Below are positions 26,140 through 35,778 of a stretch of 61,653 nt of DNA, in pieces. Under the pieces are notes generated by a model. The model did not search any database. It saw only the letters and a program-made list of their open reading frames with translations, and was not told where the DNA came from. The stretch spans positions 1 to 61,653 of the forward strand of contig NZ_JAPVQY010000048.1 of assembly GCF_027257875.1 (NCBI RefSeq), written 5' to 3'. Source of the DNA: Burkholderia sp. IMCC1007 (GTDB lineage Bacteria > Pseudomonadota > Gammaproteobacteria > Burkholderiales > Burkholderiaceae). Every line of letters begins with the position of its first letter. Positions within the stretch are counted from its first letter, which is position 1. Both the position numbers and the translations under genes were made by a program.

Positions 26140-26145
26140 ATTATA
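26140..26145 (-). promoter_or_regulatory. Candidate -10 element of hemA
   Basis: TATAAT read on the minus strand, ending 25 bases before the hemA ATG and overlapping the TAA stop codon of the response-regulator gene. No good -35 is visible at 16-18 nt. If used, hemA is transcribed separately from the regulator. Confidence 0.4.
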
Positions 26146-26902
26146 GCGTTTCAGCGATTTCCTCACTCGCGACATACCGCGTATCAGCGTCGCGTGGCCT
26201 CGAATTTGGGGGCTCGATCGGTACGCGATCGAGCTGGTAGCCATAGCCATAGAGCGGCAGGAGCCGGTAGCCGTGCTCGGGAAGCAGCTGCAGTTTGCTG
26301 CGCAGGCGTGACGCATGCGTGTCGAGCGTGCGCGACTTCATGTCGCGGCGGCGGCCCCAGACCGTCTCGAGGATATGGGCGCGCGACACGGGCCGCGACA
26401 GGTTCGCGAACAGCAACTGCGCGAAGCGGAACTCCTTCGGCGTGAGCGAGACGGCCGTGTCGCCGAAGCGCACGATGCTGTGCGTCGCATCGAATGCGTA
26501 TTCTCCATACATTTCGCGCGACCGGTTCAGCGGTCGCCGGACGCCGGCGCGGCGGCTCAGCGCGTTGACCCGCGCGAGCAGCTCGGGGCCGCTCACCGGG
26601 CGTACCAGACAATCGTCGGCGCCCGCGTGCAGGCACGACACGATTTCGCTTTCGCGCGGCAGCTGCATCACGACGATCGCCGGCAGCCCTGGCAGGACCG
26701 CCTGCGCGCGCGGAATGACTTCCTCGGCCGGCTGGTCGCCGGCCCAGCTGCCGGTGATCAGCATGTCGCAGGTATCGTTGGCGAGCCACGCGAAAAACGC
26801 CGCGCTGGATGAAAACGTGTGACACACGTGACCGCCGGCGAAGAGCAGGCGGTTCAGGAGTGCGGCATGACGTGCCTCGGGATCGATCAGGGCGATTCGC
26901 AT
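26141..26902 (-). CDS. OmpR-type winged-helix regulator with a degenerate receiver domain
   Basis: 253 aa from MRIALIDPEA. The N-terminal 120 residues have the shape of a response-regulator receiver, but the position of the phospho-acceptor aspartate (five residues after Asp46 in CDMLITGSW) is Gly51 and the conserved Lys is Arg101 in CLVRPVS. The C-terminal OmpR/PhoB DNA-binding domain (about 135-228) is intact, with LTPKEFRFAQLLF and SRTLDTHASRLRSKL. No histidine kinase gene is next to it. It probably works without phosphorylation. The larger in-frame extension to 27136 has no support. Co-directional with hemA, 26 bp upstream. Confidence 0.85.
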   Translation of the reverse strand: MRIALIDPEARHAALLNRLLFAGGHVCHTFSSSAAFFAWLANDTCDMLITGSWAGDQPAEEVIPRAQAVLPGLPAIVVMQLPRESEIVSCLHAGADDCLVRPVSGPELLARVNALSRRAGVRRPLNRSREMYGEYAFDATHSIVRFGDTAVSLTPKEFRFAQLLFANLSRPVSRAHILETVWGRRRDMKSRTLDTHASRLRSKLQLLPEHGYRLLPLYGYGYQLDRVPIEPPNSRPRDADTRYVASEEIAETL

Positions 26903-27073
26903 GTGGATTTCTTCAGTACGGCTGCCGGTGCGCGCTTGCCATAACGTCGGCTCGGCCCCTACACTCGAATGTTCCCGGCGCCCGGCAGGTCCTGGGTTCG
27001 ATGGATGAATCGATGCTAGCCGCTGGGAACGTTCACGCCTATGGGACGAATCTGAATTTATAGAAGGCGTCGA

Positions 27074-27328
27074 ATGAACTGGTTTGGAATCGTTGTCCTG
27101 GGAGCCGCCGTCGGGCTGTTCGGCCGGTGGCTGCATCCGATGCGGCGCACGGGGCGGCCGGCATGGTGGATCGCGGTGCTGGTCGGCATCGCGGGCGCGG
27201 TCATCGCGCGCATCGCCGGCAATCTCTCGGGACTGTTTTACGATGGCGAGACGCTCGAATGGCCGGTCTGCACCGGCATCGCGTTCCTCGCCGTAGCCAT
27301 GACGGTCGCACTGTCGGCCCGTCGCTGA
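27074..27328 (+). CDS. Small membrane protein, GlsB/YeaQ/YmgE-like
   Basis: 84 aa with three hydrophobic segments (about 4-18, 32-48 and 64-80). It has the glycine-spaced pattern of the transglycosylase-associated/GlsB family (GIVVLGAAVGLFGRWL, then WWIAVLVGIAGAVIARIAG), often stress-induced with unknown biochemical role. Opens 171 bp from the divergent regulator gene and is 18 bp upstream of the aminopeptidase gene, possibly in one transcript. Confidence 0.72.
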   Translation: MNWFGIVVLGAAVGLFGRWLHPMRRTGRPAWWIAVLVGIAGAVIARIAGNLSGLFYDGETLEWPVCTGIAFLAVAMTVALSARR

Positions 27329-27346
27329 ATGCTCTCAGGTGAAATC

Positions 27347-29161
27347 ATGAACGCCCGTCTCCCCGAAGTCTCGTCGGTGCCGGCTCGCCTCGCGCTGCTG
27401 CGCGGCGCGATGGTCCGCGAGGACCTGGCCGCCTATCTCGTGCCGTCCGCCGATCCTCACCTGTCCGAGTACCTGCCCGAACGCTGGCAGGCGCGCCGCT
27501 GGCTGTCCGGTTTCACGGGTTCGGTCGGCACGCTGGTCGTCACCGCCGATTTCGCGGGCCTGTGGGTCGACAGCCGTTACTGGGTGCAGGCCGACGCGCA
27601 GCTCGCGGGTACCGGCGTCCAGCTGATGAAGATGATGGGCGGCCAGCAGAGTGCGCCGCACGTCGACTGGCTCGCGCAGAACGTGCCGGCCGGTGCGACG
27701 GTCGGCGTCGACGGCGCCGTGCTCGGCGTTGCGGCCGCTCGCGCGCTGACCTCCGCGCTGAGCGCGCGCGGCATCGCGTTGCGCACCGATTGCGACCTGC
27801 TCGACGCGATCTGGCCCGAGCGGCCGGGGCTGCCCGGCGACGCCGTGTTCGAGCACGTGGCGCCGCAGGCCGACGCGACGCGCGCGAGCAAGCTCGCCGA
27901 AGTGCGCCGCGCGATGCACGCGCAAGGGGCGCAATGGCATTTCGTGTCGACGCTCGACGATCTCGCATGGCTGTTCAACCTGCGCGGCGCCGACGTCAAC
28001 TTCAACCCCGTGTTCGTCGCGCACGCGATGATCGGTCCCGATCGCGCGACGCTGTTCGTCGCCGACGGCAAGGTGTCGCCGGCGCTCGCCGCGTCGCTCG
28101 CGCAGGACGGCGTCGAGGTCCGTGCATACGATGCGGCACGCGCGTCGCTCGCGGCGCTGCCCGACGGCGCGACGCTGCTGATCGACCCGCGCCGCGTGAC
28201 GTTCGGCACGCTCGAGGCGGTGCCGGCCGGCGTGAAGCTGATCGAGGCCGTGAACCCGTCGACGTTCGCGAAGTCGCGCAAGACGGCCGCCGAGATCGAG
28301 CACGTGCGCGTGACGATGGAGCACGACGGCGCCGCGCTCGCCGAATTCTTCGCGTGGTTCGAGCAGGCCGTGAACCGCGAGACGATCACCGAGCTGACGA
28401 TCGACGAGCAACTCACGGCCGCGCGCGCCCGCCGCCCCGGCTACGTGTCGCCGAGCTTTGCGACGATCGCCGGCTTCAACGCGAACGGCGCGATGCCGCA
28501 CTATCGCGCAACGGCCGAATCGCACGCGACGATTGCCGGCGACGGCCTGCTGCTCGTCGATTCGGGCGGCCAGTACACGACCGGCACGACCGACATCACG
28601 CGCGTCGTGCCGGTCGGCACGGTCAGCGACCTGCAGCGCCGCGATTTCACGATCGTGCTGAAGTCGATGATGGCGCTGTCGCGCGCACGGTTCCCGCGCG
28701 GCATCCGCTCGCCGATGCTCGACGCGATCGCGCGCGCGCCGATGTGGGCCGCGGGGCTCGACTACGGCCACGGCACCGGGCACGGCGTCGGCTATTTCCT
28801 GAACGTGCACGAAGGTCCGCAGGTCATCTCGCACTACGCGCCGGCCGAACCGTACACGGCCATGGAAGAGGGGATGATCACGTCGATCGAGCCGGGCGTG
28901 TACCGGCCCGGCAAGTGGGGCATCCGGATCGAGAACCTGGTCGTGAACCGCGCCGGCGGGCAGACCGAGTTCGGCGACTTCCTCGCGTTCGAGACGCTGA
29001 CGCTGTGTCCGATCGACACGCGCTGCGTGCTGATCGAGATGCTGCATGAAGAAGAACGCGCGTGGCTGAACGCGTATCACGCGACGGTGCGCGAGCGCGT
29101 CGGCCGGCACGTGAGCGGCGACGCGAAGGCGTGGCTCGACGCGCGCACGCAACCGATCTGA
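27347..29161 (+). CDS. M24B-family Xaa-Pro aminopeptidase, three-domain type
   Basis: 604 aa, the length of the eukaryotic-like APP1 form rather than the 440-aa PepP. Two creatinase-like N-terminal domains (about 1-310) precede the pita-bread catalytic domain. Metal ligands are visible in LLVDSGGQYTTGTTDITR (two Asp), GHGTGHGVGYFLNVHEGP (His), and ITSIEPGVY plus RIENLV (Glu residues). It cleaves N-terminal residues before proline in cytosolic peptides. Start at 27347; six extra residues are possible from an in-frame ATG at 27329. Confidence 0.93.
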   Translation: MNARLPEVSSVPARLALLRGAMVREDLAAYLVPSADPHLSEYLPERWQARRWLSGFTGSVGTLVVTADFAGLWVDSRYWVQADAQLAGTGVQLMKMMGGQQSAPHVDWLAQNVPAGATVGVDGAVLGVAAARALTSALSARGIALRTDCDLLDAIWPERPGLPGDAVFEHVAPQADATRASKLAEVRRAMHAQGAQWHFVSTLDDLAWLFNLRGADVNFNPVFVAHAMIGPDRATLFVADGKVSPALAASLAQDGVEVRAYDAARASLAALPDGATLLIDPRRVTFGTLEAVPAGVKLIEAVNPSTFAKSRKTAAEIEHVRVTMEHDGAALAEFFAWFEQAVNRETITELTIDEQLTAARARRPGYVSPSFATIAGFNANGAMPHYRATAESHATIAGDGLLLVDSGGQYTTGTTDITRVVPVGTVSDLQRRDFTIVLKSMMALSRARFPRGIRSPMLDAIARAPMWAAGLDYGHGTGHGVGYFLNVHEGPQVISHYAPAEPYTAMEEGMITSIEPGVYRPGKWGIRIENLVVNRAGGQTEFGDFLAFETLTLCPIDTRCVLIEMLHEEERAWLNAYHATVRERVGRHVSGDAKAWLDARTQPI

Positions 29162-29223
29162 CGCAACGCGCAACATACGATACCGGCCGCGCGACGGCCG
29201 GATCACGACCGAGAGGGCAAGCG

Positions 29224-29775
29224 ATGGCAGATACCGCAGTGATCGTGATCGACATGCAGCGCGGGCTGGTGCAGCGGGCGCGGCCCGCGTACCGGCTCGA
29301 CGACGTCGTCGCGGGTATCAATCGACTGACGGCGGCTGCGCGCGCGGCGAACGCGCCCGTGTGTTTCGTTCAGCACGACGGCGACGCGGACGACGACATC
29401 GTGCCCGGCACGCGCGGCTGGGAACTGCACGACGGGCTGTTCGTCGACAACGGCGACTGGCGCATCCGCAAGCAGGTGAGCGATGCGTTCCACGACACGC
29501 CGCTCGCCGCGCAGCTCGACGGCCGCGGCATTCGCTCGGTGCTGATCTGCGGCTATGCGACCGAATTCTGCGTCGACTCGGCCGCACGCCGCGCGGCGCT
29601 GCTCGGCTACCGGACGACCATCGTGTCCGATCTGCATACGACGAACGAGCGCGCACATCTGTCTGCCGCGCAGATCGTCGCGCATCATCACTTCATCTGG
29701 GCGAACAATTCGCTGTCGGGGAACGCGGTGACGCCGCGTCCGCTCGCCGACGTGCTCGCCACGGAGTTCGCATGA
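29224..29775 (+). CDS. Isochorismatase-family cysteine hydrolase
   Basis: 183 aa. The catalytic triad is Asp10 (VIDMQRG), a lysine near 83 (RIRKQVSDAF) and Cys116 (GYATEFCVDSAAR). This fold covers nicotinamidases, isochorismatases and ureidoacrylate-type hydrolases; the substrate cannot be read. Its stop codon overlaps the start of the next gene by four bases (ATGA), so the two are translationally coupled. An upstream extension in frame through the end of the aminopeptidase gene is not used. Confidence 0.9.
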   Translation: MADTAVIVIDMQRGLVQRARPAYRLDDVVAGINRLTAAARAANAPVCFVQHDGDADDDIVPGTRGWELHDGLFVDNGDWRIRKQVSDAFHDTPLAAQLDGRGIRSVLICGYATEFCVDSAARRAALLGYRTTIVSDLHTTNERAHLSAAQIVAHHHFIWANNSLSGNAVTPRPLADVLATEFA

Positions 29776-30395
29776 CGATCAAGGCGGTCGTGTTCGATTT
29801 CGGTGGCGTGCTGATCGACTGGAGCCCCGAGTACCTGTATCGGCAACTGATTCCGGACGAAGCCGAGCGTCGCTGGTTTCTGACGCACGTTTGCGCGATG
29901 GACTGGGTGGTTCGCCAGGACGGCGGCCAGACGATCGACGAAGGGACGAGCGAACTCGTCGCGAAGTTTCCGGAGCACGAGGCGCTGATCCGCGCGTTCT
30001 ATGCGCGCTGGCACGAGATGATCGGTGGCGTACTCGATGAAGGGGCGGCGCTCGTCGACCGGCTCGACACGCAGGGGATGCCGCTCTTCGGGCTGACGAA
30101 CTGGTCCGCGCAGACCTTTCCGTACGCGTGGGACAACTTCCCGATCCTGCGGCGCTTCAAGGACATCGTCGTGTCGGGGCGCGTGAAGCTCGTGAAGCCC
30201 GATCCGGCGATCTATCATGCGATGCATGCGCGGATCGATCCGCACCTGCCGGGCATCGCGCCGCACGAGCTCGTGTTCATCGACGACAACGCACACAACG
30301 CGGCCGCCGCGACGGCGCTCGGCTGGCACGGCATTCATCACACGAGCGCGGCGACGACCGAAGCGGGCCTGCGCGAACTGGGCGCGCTCGCATAG
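29772..30395 (+). CDS. HAD-superfamily hydrolase
   Basis: 207 aa. HAD motif I is DFGGVLIDW (variant of DxDx with Gly at the fourth position, as in epoxide-hydrolase N-domain and YihX-like phosphatases), motif II is LTNWS, motif III Lys lies in KLVKPDPAIY, and motif IV is VFIDDN. YihX-type members dephosphorylate sugar phosphates. ATGA overlap with the upstream isochorismatase-type gene indicates a two-gene operon ending at the terminator at 30423. Confidence 0.9.
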   Translation: MTIKAVVFDFGGVLIDWSPEYLYRQLIPDEAERRWFLTHVCAMDWVVRQDGGQTIDEGTSELVAKFPEHEALIRAFYARWHEMIGGVLDEGAALVDRLDTQGMPLFGLTNWSAQTFPYAWDNFPILRRFKDIVVSGRVKLVKPDPAIYHAMHARIDPHLPGIAPHELVFIDDNAHNAAAATALGWHGIHHTSAATTEAGLRELGALA

Positions 30396-30422
30396 ACGAC
30401 GGCCGAACGATTGCCGGATGAA

Positions 30423-30453
30423 AGAAAGCGGGCCCGGAGCCCGCTTTCTGTTT
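30423..30453. terminator. Bidirectional terminator between the HAD gene and ettA
   Basis: AGAAAGCGGGC / GCCCGCTTTCT is a perfect 11-bp stem with loop CCGGA, followed by GTTT on the plus strand and preceded by A-rich sequence for the minus strand. Confidence 0.82.
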
Positions 30454-30525
30454 GCCGATCGGAAGCGGCCGCTATCGGCATCCGGCCGCGCGTGACCGCG
30501 GCGCCGGATGCGCAAGCCGCGCCGT

Positions 30526-32193
<1,668 letters not shown>

Positions 32194-32382
32194 TTGGATG
32201 TGAAAGTCAGAAATGGTTGAGACTGCCGCGCAGCGCTGCGGCGTGCGTGGCGTCGGGTGATTCGGTACGGAGCGTGCCGCGCGGGGCGCGGCGGTGTCGC
32301 CGCGGGTTGGCAGCGCGAGCGCGTATTGTACTTCGCCGCCGGCTGCTGCTGGCACCGCACTGGCCATCCGGCCGACCCGCGC

Positions 32383-32691
32383 TCACAGCCATGCGGCGAC
32401 GCCGCCGTGCCCCGAGCAGGTGCCGCGCCGATGGCGGCTGAAGCTGTAGGTGCCGTCGCGGCAGCGCGCGCTCGCGCCGTCGGGCACGCGGCCCGATTTC
32501 GAACGGGCCGGCGCGTGGACGGTGTCGCCGTCGCGATTGCGGTACGTGTCGTGCCGGTCGAGGTCGGCTTCGTTGCCGTAGCCGGGCGACGCGCGATACG
32601 CGTGTGCCGGAGTCGGCAGCGCGGCGCATGCGACGAACAGCGCGGCCGACAGGGTCGCGATATGCGTCGCGCGGCGCAGCAGGGCAGCCAT
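32383..32691 (-). CDS. Secreted DUF3761-family protein
   Basis: 102 aa. A signal peptide with probable cleavage after AHA (31) is followed by a short mature protein ending in RCRDGTYSFSRHRRGTCSGHGG, the DUF3761 signature with two cysteines (77 and 92) likely disulfide-bonded in the periplasm. Members occur in Burkholderia as exported proteins of unknown function. The region between it and ettA shows no other gene. Confidence 0.82.
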   Translation of the reverse strand: MAALLRRATHIATLSAALFVACAALPTPAHAYRASPGYGNEADLDRHDTYRNRDGDTVHAPARSKSGRVPDGASARCRDGTYSFSRHRRGTCSGHGGVAAWL

Positions 32692-32801
32692 GGTCTCTCT
32701 CCGCTTGTTCTTGTCGATTGCGGGCCGGCGGCCCGTGCCGGATGTTAGCCGATCGGCCGCCTGTCGTAGTCGGCGCCGTACGGTGCGGCGCCGCTATGCC
32801 G

Positions 32802-33719
32802 CTATGTCGCGCCCGTCATCGACGCGGCGCCGTCGGCCTGCGCGGCGTCGAGAATCCACCGGCGGAACGCGGCGACCTTCGTGCGTTCCGCGTGATGCGG
32901 CGGATAGACGAGGTAGTAAGCGAAATCGTCGAGCCATGCGATATCGGCAAGCTGCACGAGTTGGCCGCTCGCGAGCTCGTTGCGCACCATCGCCGCCGGC
33001 AGCAGCCCGGCGCCCTGGCCCGCGAGGATCGCCTGCAGCAACAGGCCGGAATCGTCGAACGCGGGGCCGCGCGGCGGACCGAAATCGTCGATTCGCTGTG
33101 CGTCGAACCAGATATGCCAGCCCTTGCGCTCGGCGTCGTGCAGATGCGGCCAGCCGGTCAGGTCGGCGGGCGTCGCCGGCATGCCCAGCCGCGCGACGAG
33201 TTCCGGCGCCGCGAGCGCGACGATCTCCACCGTGAGCAGACGTTCGCTGCACAGCCCGACGTAGCGGCCGAGGCCGTGGCGAATCGCAACCTCGACGCCG
33301 TCGCGCGAGAAATCCGCGAGTGCGTGGCTCGTGACGATCTGCAGATCGACGTCCGGGGACGCGTCGCGGAACTGCGCGAGGCGCGGCACGAGCCACGCGG
33401 ACGCGAAAAACGGCGTGACGCTCACCGTCAGCACGCCGCTGTCGGCGGCGCCCGATACGCGTTGCGATGCGTCGGCGATTTGCCGGAACGCGTTGCGCAC
33501 GGGCGGCAGGTAAGCGCGGCCCGCGGCCGTCAGCAGGATGCCGCGGTTCACGCGCTCGAACAGCTCCACGCCGAGATGCGTCTCGAGCGTGCGGATCAGC
33601 TGGCTCACCGCGCCGGGCGTGACCGACAACTCCTCGGCCGCGGATTTCACCGACAGATGGCGGGCGGCCGCTTCGAACGCACGCAGCGCATTCAGCGGCG
33701 GCAAGCGGGAACGTTTCAT
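32802..33719 (-). CDS. LysR-family regulator, GcvA-like subgroup
   Basis: 305 aa. N-terminal HTH with PPLNALRAFEAAARHLS and TPGAVSQLIRTLE (about 7-65), the wording typical of GcvA/AmpR-like LysR proteins. Effector-binding domain complete. Divergent from an MFS transporter gene 193 bp away; the intergenic region contains ATAGT-CCA-ACTAT (33841-33853), a plausible LysR-box core. Probable regulator of that transporter. Confidence 0.88.
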   Translation of the reverse strand: MKRSRLPPLNALRAFEAAARHLSVKSAAEELSVTPGAVSQLIRTLETHLGVELFERVNRGILLTAAGRAYLPPVRNAFRQIADASQRVSGAADSGVLTVSVTPFFASAWLVPRLAQFRDASPDVDLQIVTSHALADFSRDGVEVAIRHGLGRYVGLCSERLLTVEIVALAAPELVARLGMPATPADLTGWPHLHDAERKGWHIWFDAQRIDDFGPPRGPAFDDSGLLLQAILAGQGAGLLPAAMVRNELASGQLVQLADIAWLDDFAYYLVYPPHHAERTKVAAFRRWILDAAQADGAASMTGAT

Positions 33720-33840
33720 TGAGTTTTTCTAAACCGAACGGCCGACGAAATATCGTTTGAGACGATGGGTGTGCGCGAGTACCGTTGTTGCTGGCGATCG
33801 CGTTGCCACGACGAGGCTTCGTGCTGCCGATGTGATCAAC

Positions 33841-33853
33841 ATAGTCCAACTAT
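33841..33853. promoter_or_regulatory. Candidate LysR-type operator
   Basis: ATAGT and ACTAT form a perfect 5-bp inverted repeat with a three-base spacer, about 60 bp ahead of the MFS start codon and in the divergent region with the LysR gene. Confidence 0.35.
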
Positions 33854-33912
33854 ATCCACGACGCAAATGCGCGCCGCCCGGCGGCCGGTGCGTCAGTGGC
33901 AGGAGCAACGTC

Positions 33913-35175
33913 ATGAACCGCCCGCGCGCATCGCGCGTCTTCTACGGCTGGTATGTGGTGGCGGCCGCGTTCGCCGTCACGTTCGTCGGATTCGGCAGCG
34001 CGTACTCGTTCAGCGCGTTCGTCGAGTCGCTGCAGCGGGATTTCGCCGCCTCGCGCGGGCAGATCTCGCTCGTGTTCTCGCTGGCCGGCTTCCTGTATTT
34101 CGGCTTCGGCGTCGTCAGCGGCCCGTTGGCCGATCGCTTCGGCTCACGGCGGCTCGCCGTCGTCGGGATGCTGCTGACGGCCGCGGGGCTTGCGGCGGCC
34201 GGTGCCGCGCATACGCTGCTGCAGGTCTATGTCGCGTACGGGCTGGGTGTCGGTCTGGGCGTCGGCTGCGCGTACGTGCCGGCCGTCGGCGCGGTGCAAC
34301 GCTGGTTCGTGCGGCGGCGCGGCTTCGCGTCGGGGCTCGCGGTCGCAGGGATCGGCGTCGGTACGCTCGTGATGCCGCCGCTCGCGTCCGCGCTGATTGC
34401 GCACGTCGGCTGGCGCGGCGCGTATGTCGCGCTCGCCGTGATCGCCGTCGTGGTGGGCGCGGGCATGTCGCTGTTGATCGAGAACGACCCGCGCGGGCGC
34501 GGTTTGTCGCCGGACGGCGATGCGGCGCGTGCGCAGACGGGCGACGATCTGCGCGCCGCCGTCGCGGCGGTGCCTGCCGGCGCGACCGTGCGCGAGGCCG
34601 TCACGTCGCGGCCGTTCGCGAGCCTCTACGCGGCGTGCGTCGTATGTTCGTTCGGCGTCTTCGTGCCGTTCGTGCACCTCGTGCCGTACGCGCTCGATCA
34701 CGGCGTCGCGCCGTCCACGGCCGTATTGCTGCTCGGTGCAATCGGCGTCGGCAGCACGGCAGGGCGCTTTTTCCTCGGCGGCCTCGCCGATCGCTTCGGC
34801 CGCCGCGCGTCGCTGCTCGCGATGTTCGCCGGCATGGCCGTCGCGCTCGTCGCATGGGCGGGCGCCGACACCGTCGCGACGCTCGCCGCGTTCGCCCTCG
34901 TATTCGGCGTGTTCTACGGCGGCTGGGTCGCCGTGCTGCCCGCCGTCGTGATGGACTACTTCGGCGGTCGCAACGTCAGCGCAATCATCGGCATCCTGTA
35001 CACGAGCGTCGCGTTCGGCACGCTGATCGGGCCGGCCGCGGCCGGTTTCATCTACGACGCGGGCGGCGGCTACCTCGTGCCGATCCTGGCGAGCGCGGCC
35101 GCGAATGCAATTGCGTTCGCGATCGTTGCCACCACCGGGCGCGCATCGGCAACCGCGCGCGCGGCCGGCCGATAG
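33913..35175 (+). CDS. Major facilitator superfamily transporter, monocarboxylate-type
   Basis: 420 aa from the ATG at 33913, preceded by AGGAGCAACGTC. Twelve hydrophobic segments; FYGWYVVAAAFAVTFVGFG at the N-terminus and GPLADRFGSRR in loop 2-3 (MFS motif A) are typical of the oxalate/formate and monocarboxylate-porter-like group. The central loop (about 195-225) is hydrophilic. Substrate unknown; likely controlled by the divergent LysR protein. Confidence 0.88.
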   Translation: MNRPRASRVFYGWYVVAAAFAVTFVGFGSAYSFSAFVESLQRDFAASRGQISLVFSLAGFLYFGFGVVSGPLADRFGSRRLAVVGMLLTAAGLAAAGAAHTLLQVYVAYGLGVGLGVGCAYVPAVGAVQRWFVRRRGFASGLAVAGIGVGTLVMPPLASALIAHVGWRGAYVALAVIAVVVGAGMSLLIENDPRGRGLSPDGDAARAQTGDDLRAAVAAVPAGATVREAVTSRPFASLYAACVVCSFGVFVPFVHLVPYALDHGVAPSTAVLLLGAIGVGSTAGRFFLGGLADRFGRRASLLAMFAGMAVALVAWAGADTVATLAAFALVFGVFYGGWVAVLPAVVMDYFGGRNVSAIIGILYTSVAFGTLIGPAAAGFIYDAGGGYLVPILASAAANAIAFAIVATTGRASATARAAGR

Positions 35176-35778
35176 ACGAATCACATTGCGGGCTGGCCGA
35201 GCGTGCTGGCGCAGCCGCCGGCTGCGCATCCCGACGCCGTGAAAAACCCGCTTCGGCGAGAATGGCGTGCAACCATGCCGGCCTAGTGGCAGAGCGAAGG
35301 GGCGGGCGGCGCGACCTGAACGAGCGGCGCAGCGCGCTGCCGGACACGCGAGCGTCATTGGTGCGGCGCGATTTCGGCGATGCCGGACGACCGCAATCGA
35401 TCGTTCCGGGATCCGCAATCCGGCGCCGGACTCGGACCAAGCGTTGCATCGTTTCGCATCGATGCAACAAGTGGTTCCATCGAAATTCTTCAATTGGTTC
35501 TTAGTGAAGAACCGTTTGATGCTTACACTCCTTCGCTTCGAAGGCGGCTGACCGACACAGCCGACGGAAAGGGCGCACGCGATGCGCCGGCGCCCGGTGC
35601 GCCGCATCGCACCCGCAGCTTCGCAGACTGCGTCGCGCACCCACCGGAACAGGCTTGATCCGGCTCCATGCCCGTATGCCGTGCACGCGCGGCGGGCAGC
35701 CGGATTCGACAACGACAACTCCCCGCGCCGCCTTCAGCGACTACGGTCGTACCGGAACCGTTTTTTGGAGAGAGACAC
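35176..35778. other. Intergenic region, no gene supported
   Basis: 603 bases between an MFS gene and the amino-acid permease. The right half is AT-richer. GGTTCTT-AGTG-AAGAACC (35496-35513) is a perfect 7-bp hairpin that could be an operator or part of a leader. No frame has codon use like the neighbours or a recognisable product. The permease promoter must lie in the right half. Confidence 0.55.

Noticed and set aside
23526..26240. 904-codon plus-strand frame across prfA and hemA
   Set aside because: Both conserved genes are on the minus strand; the frame is a by-product of GC-rich third positions.
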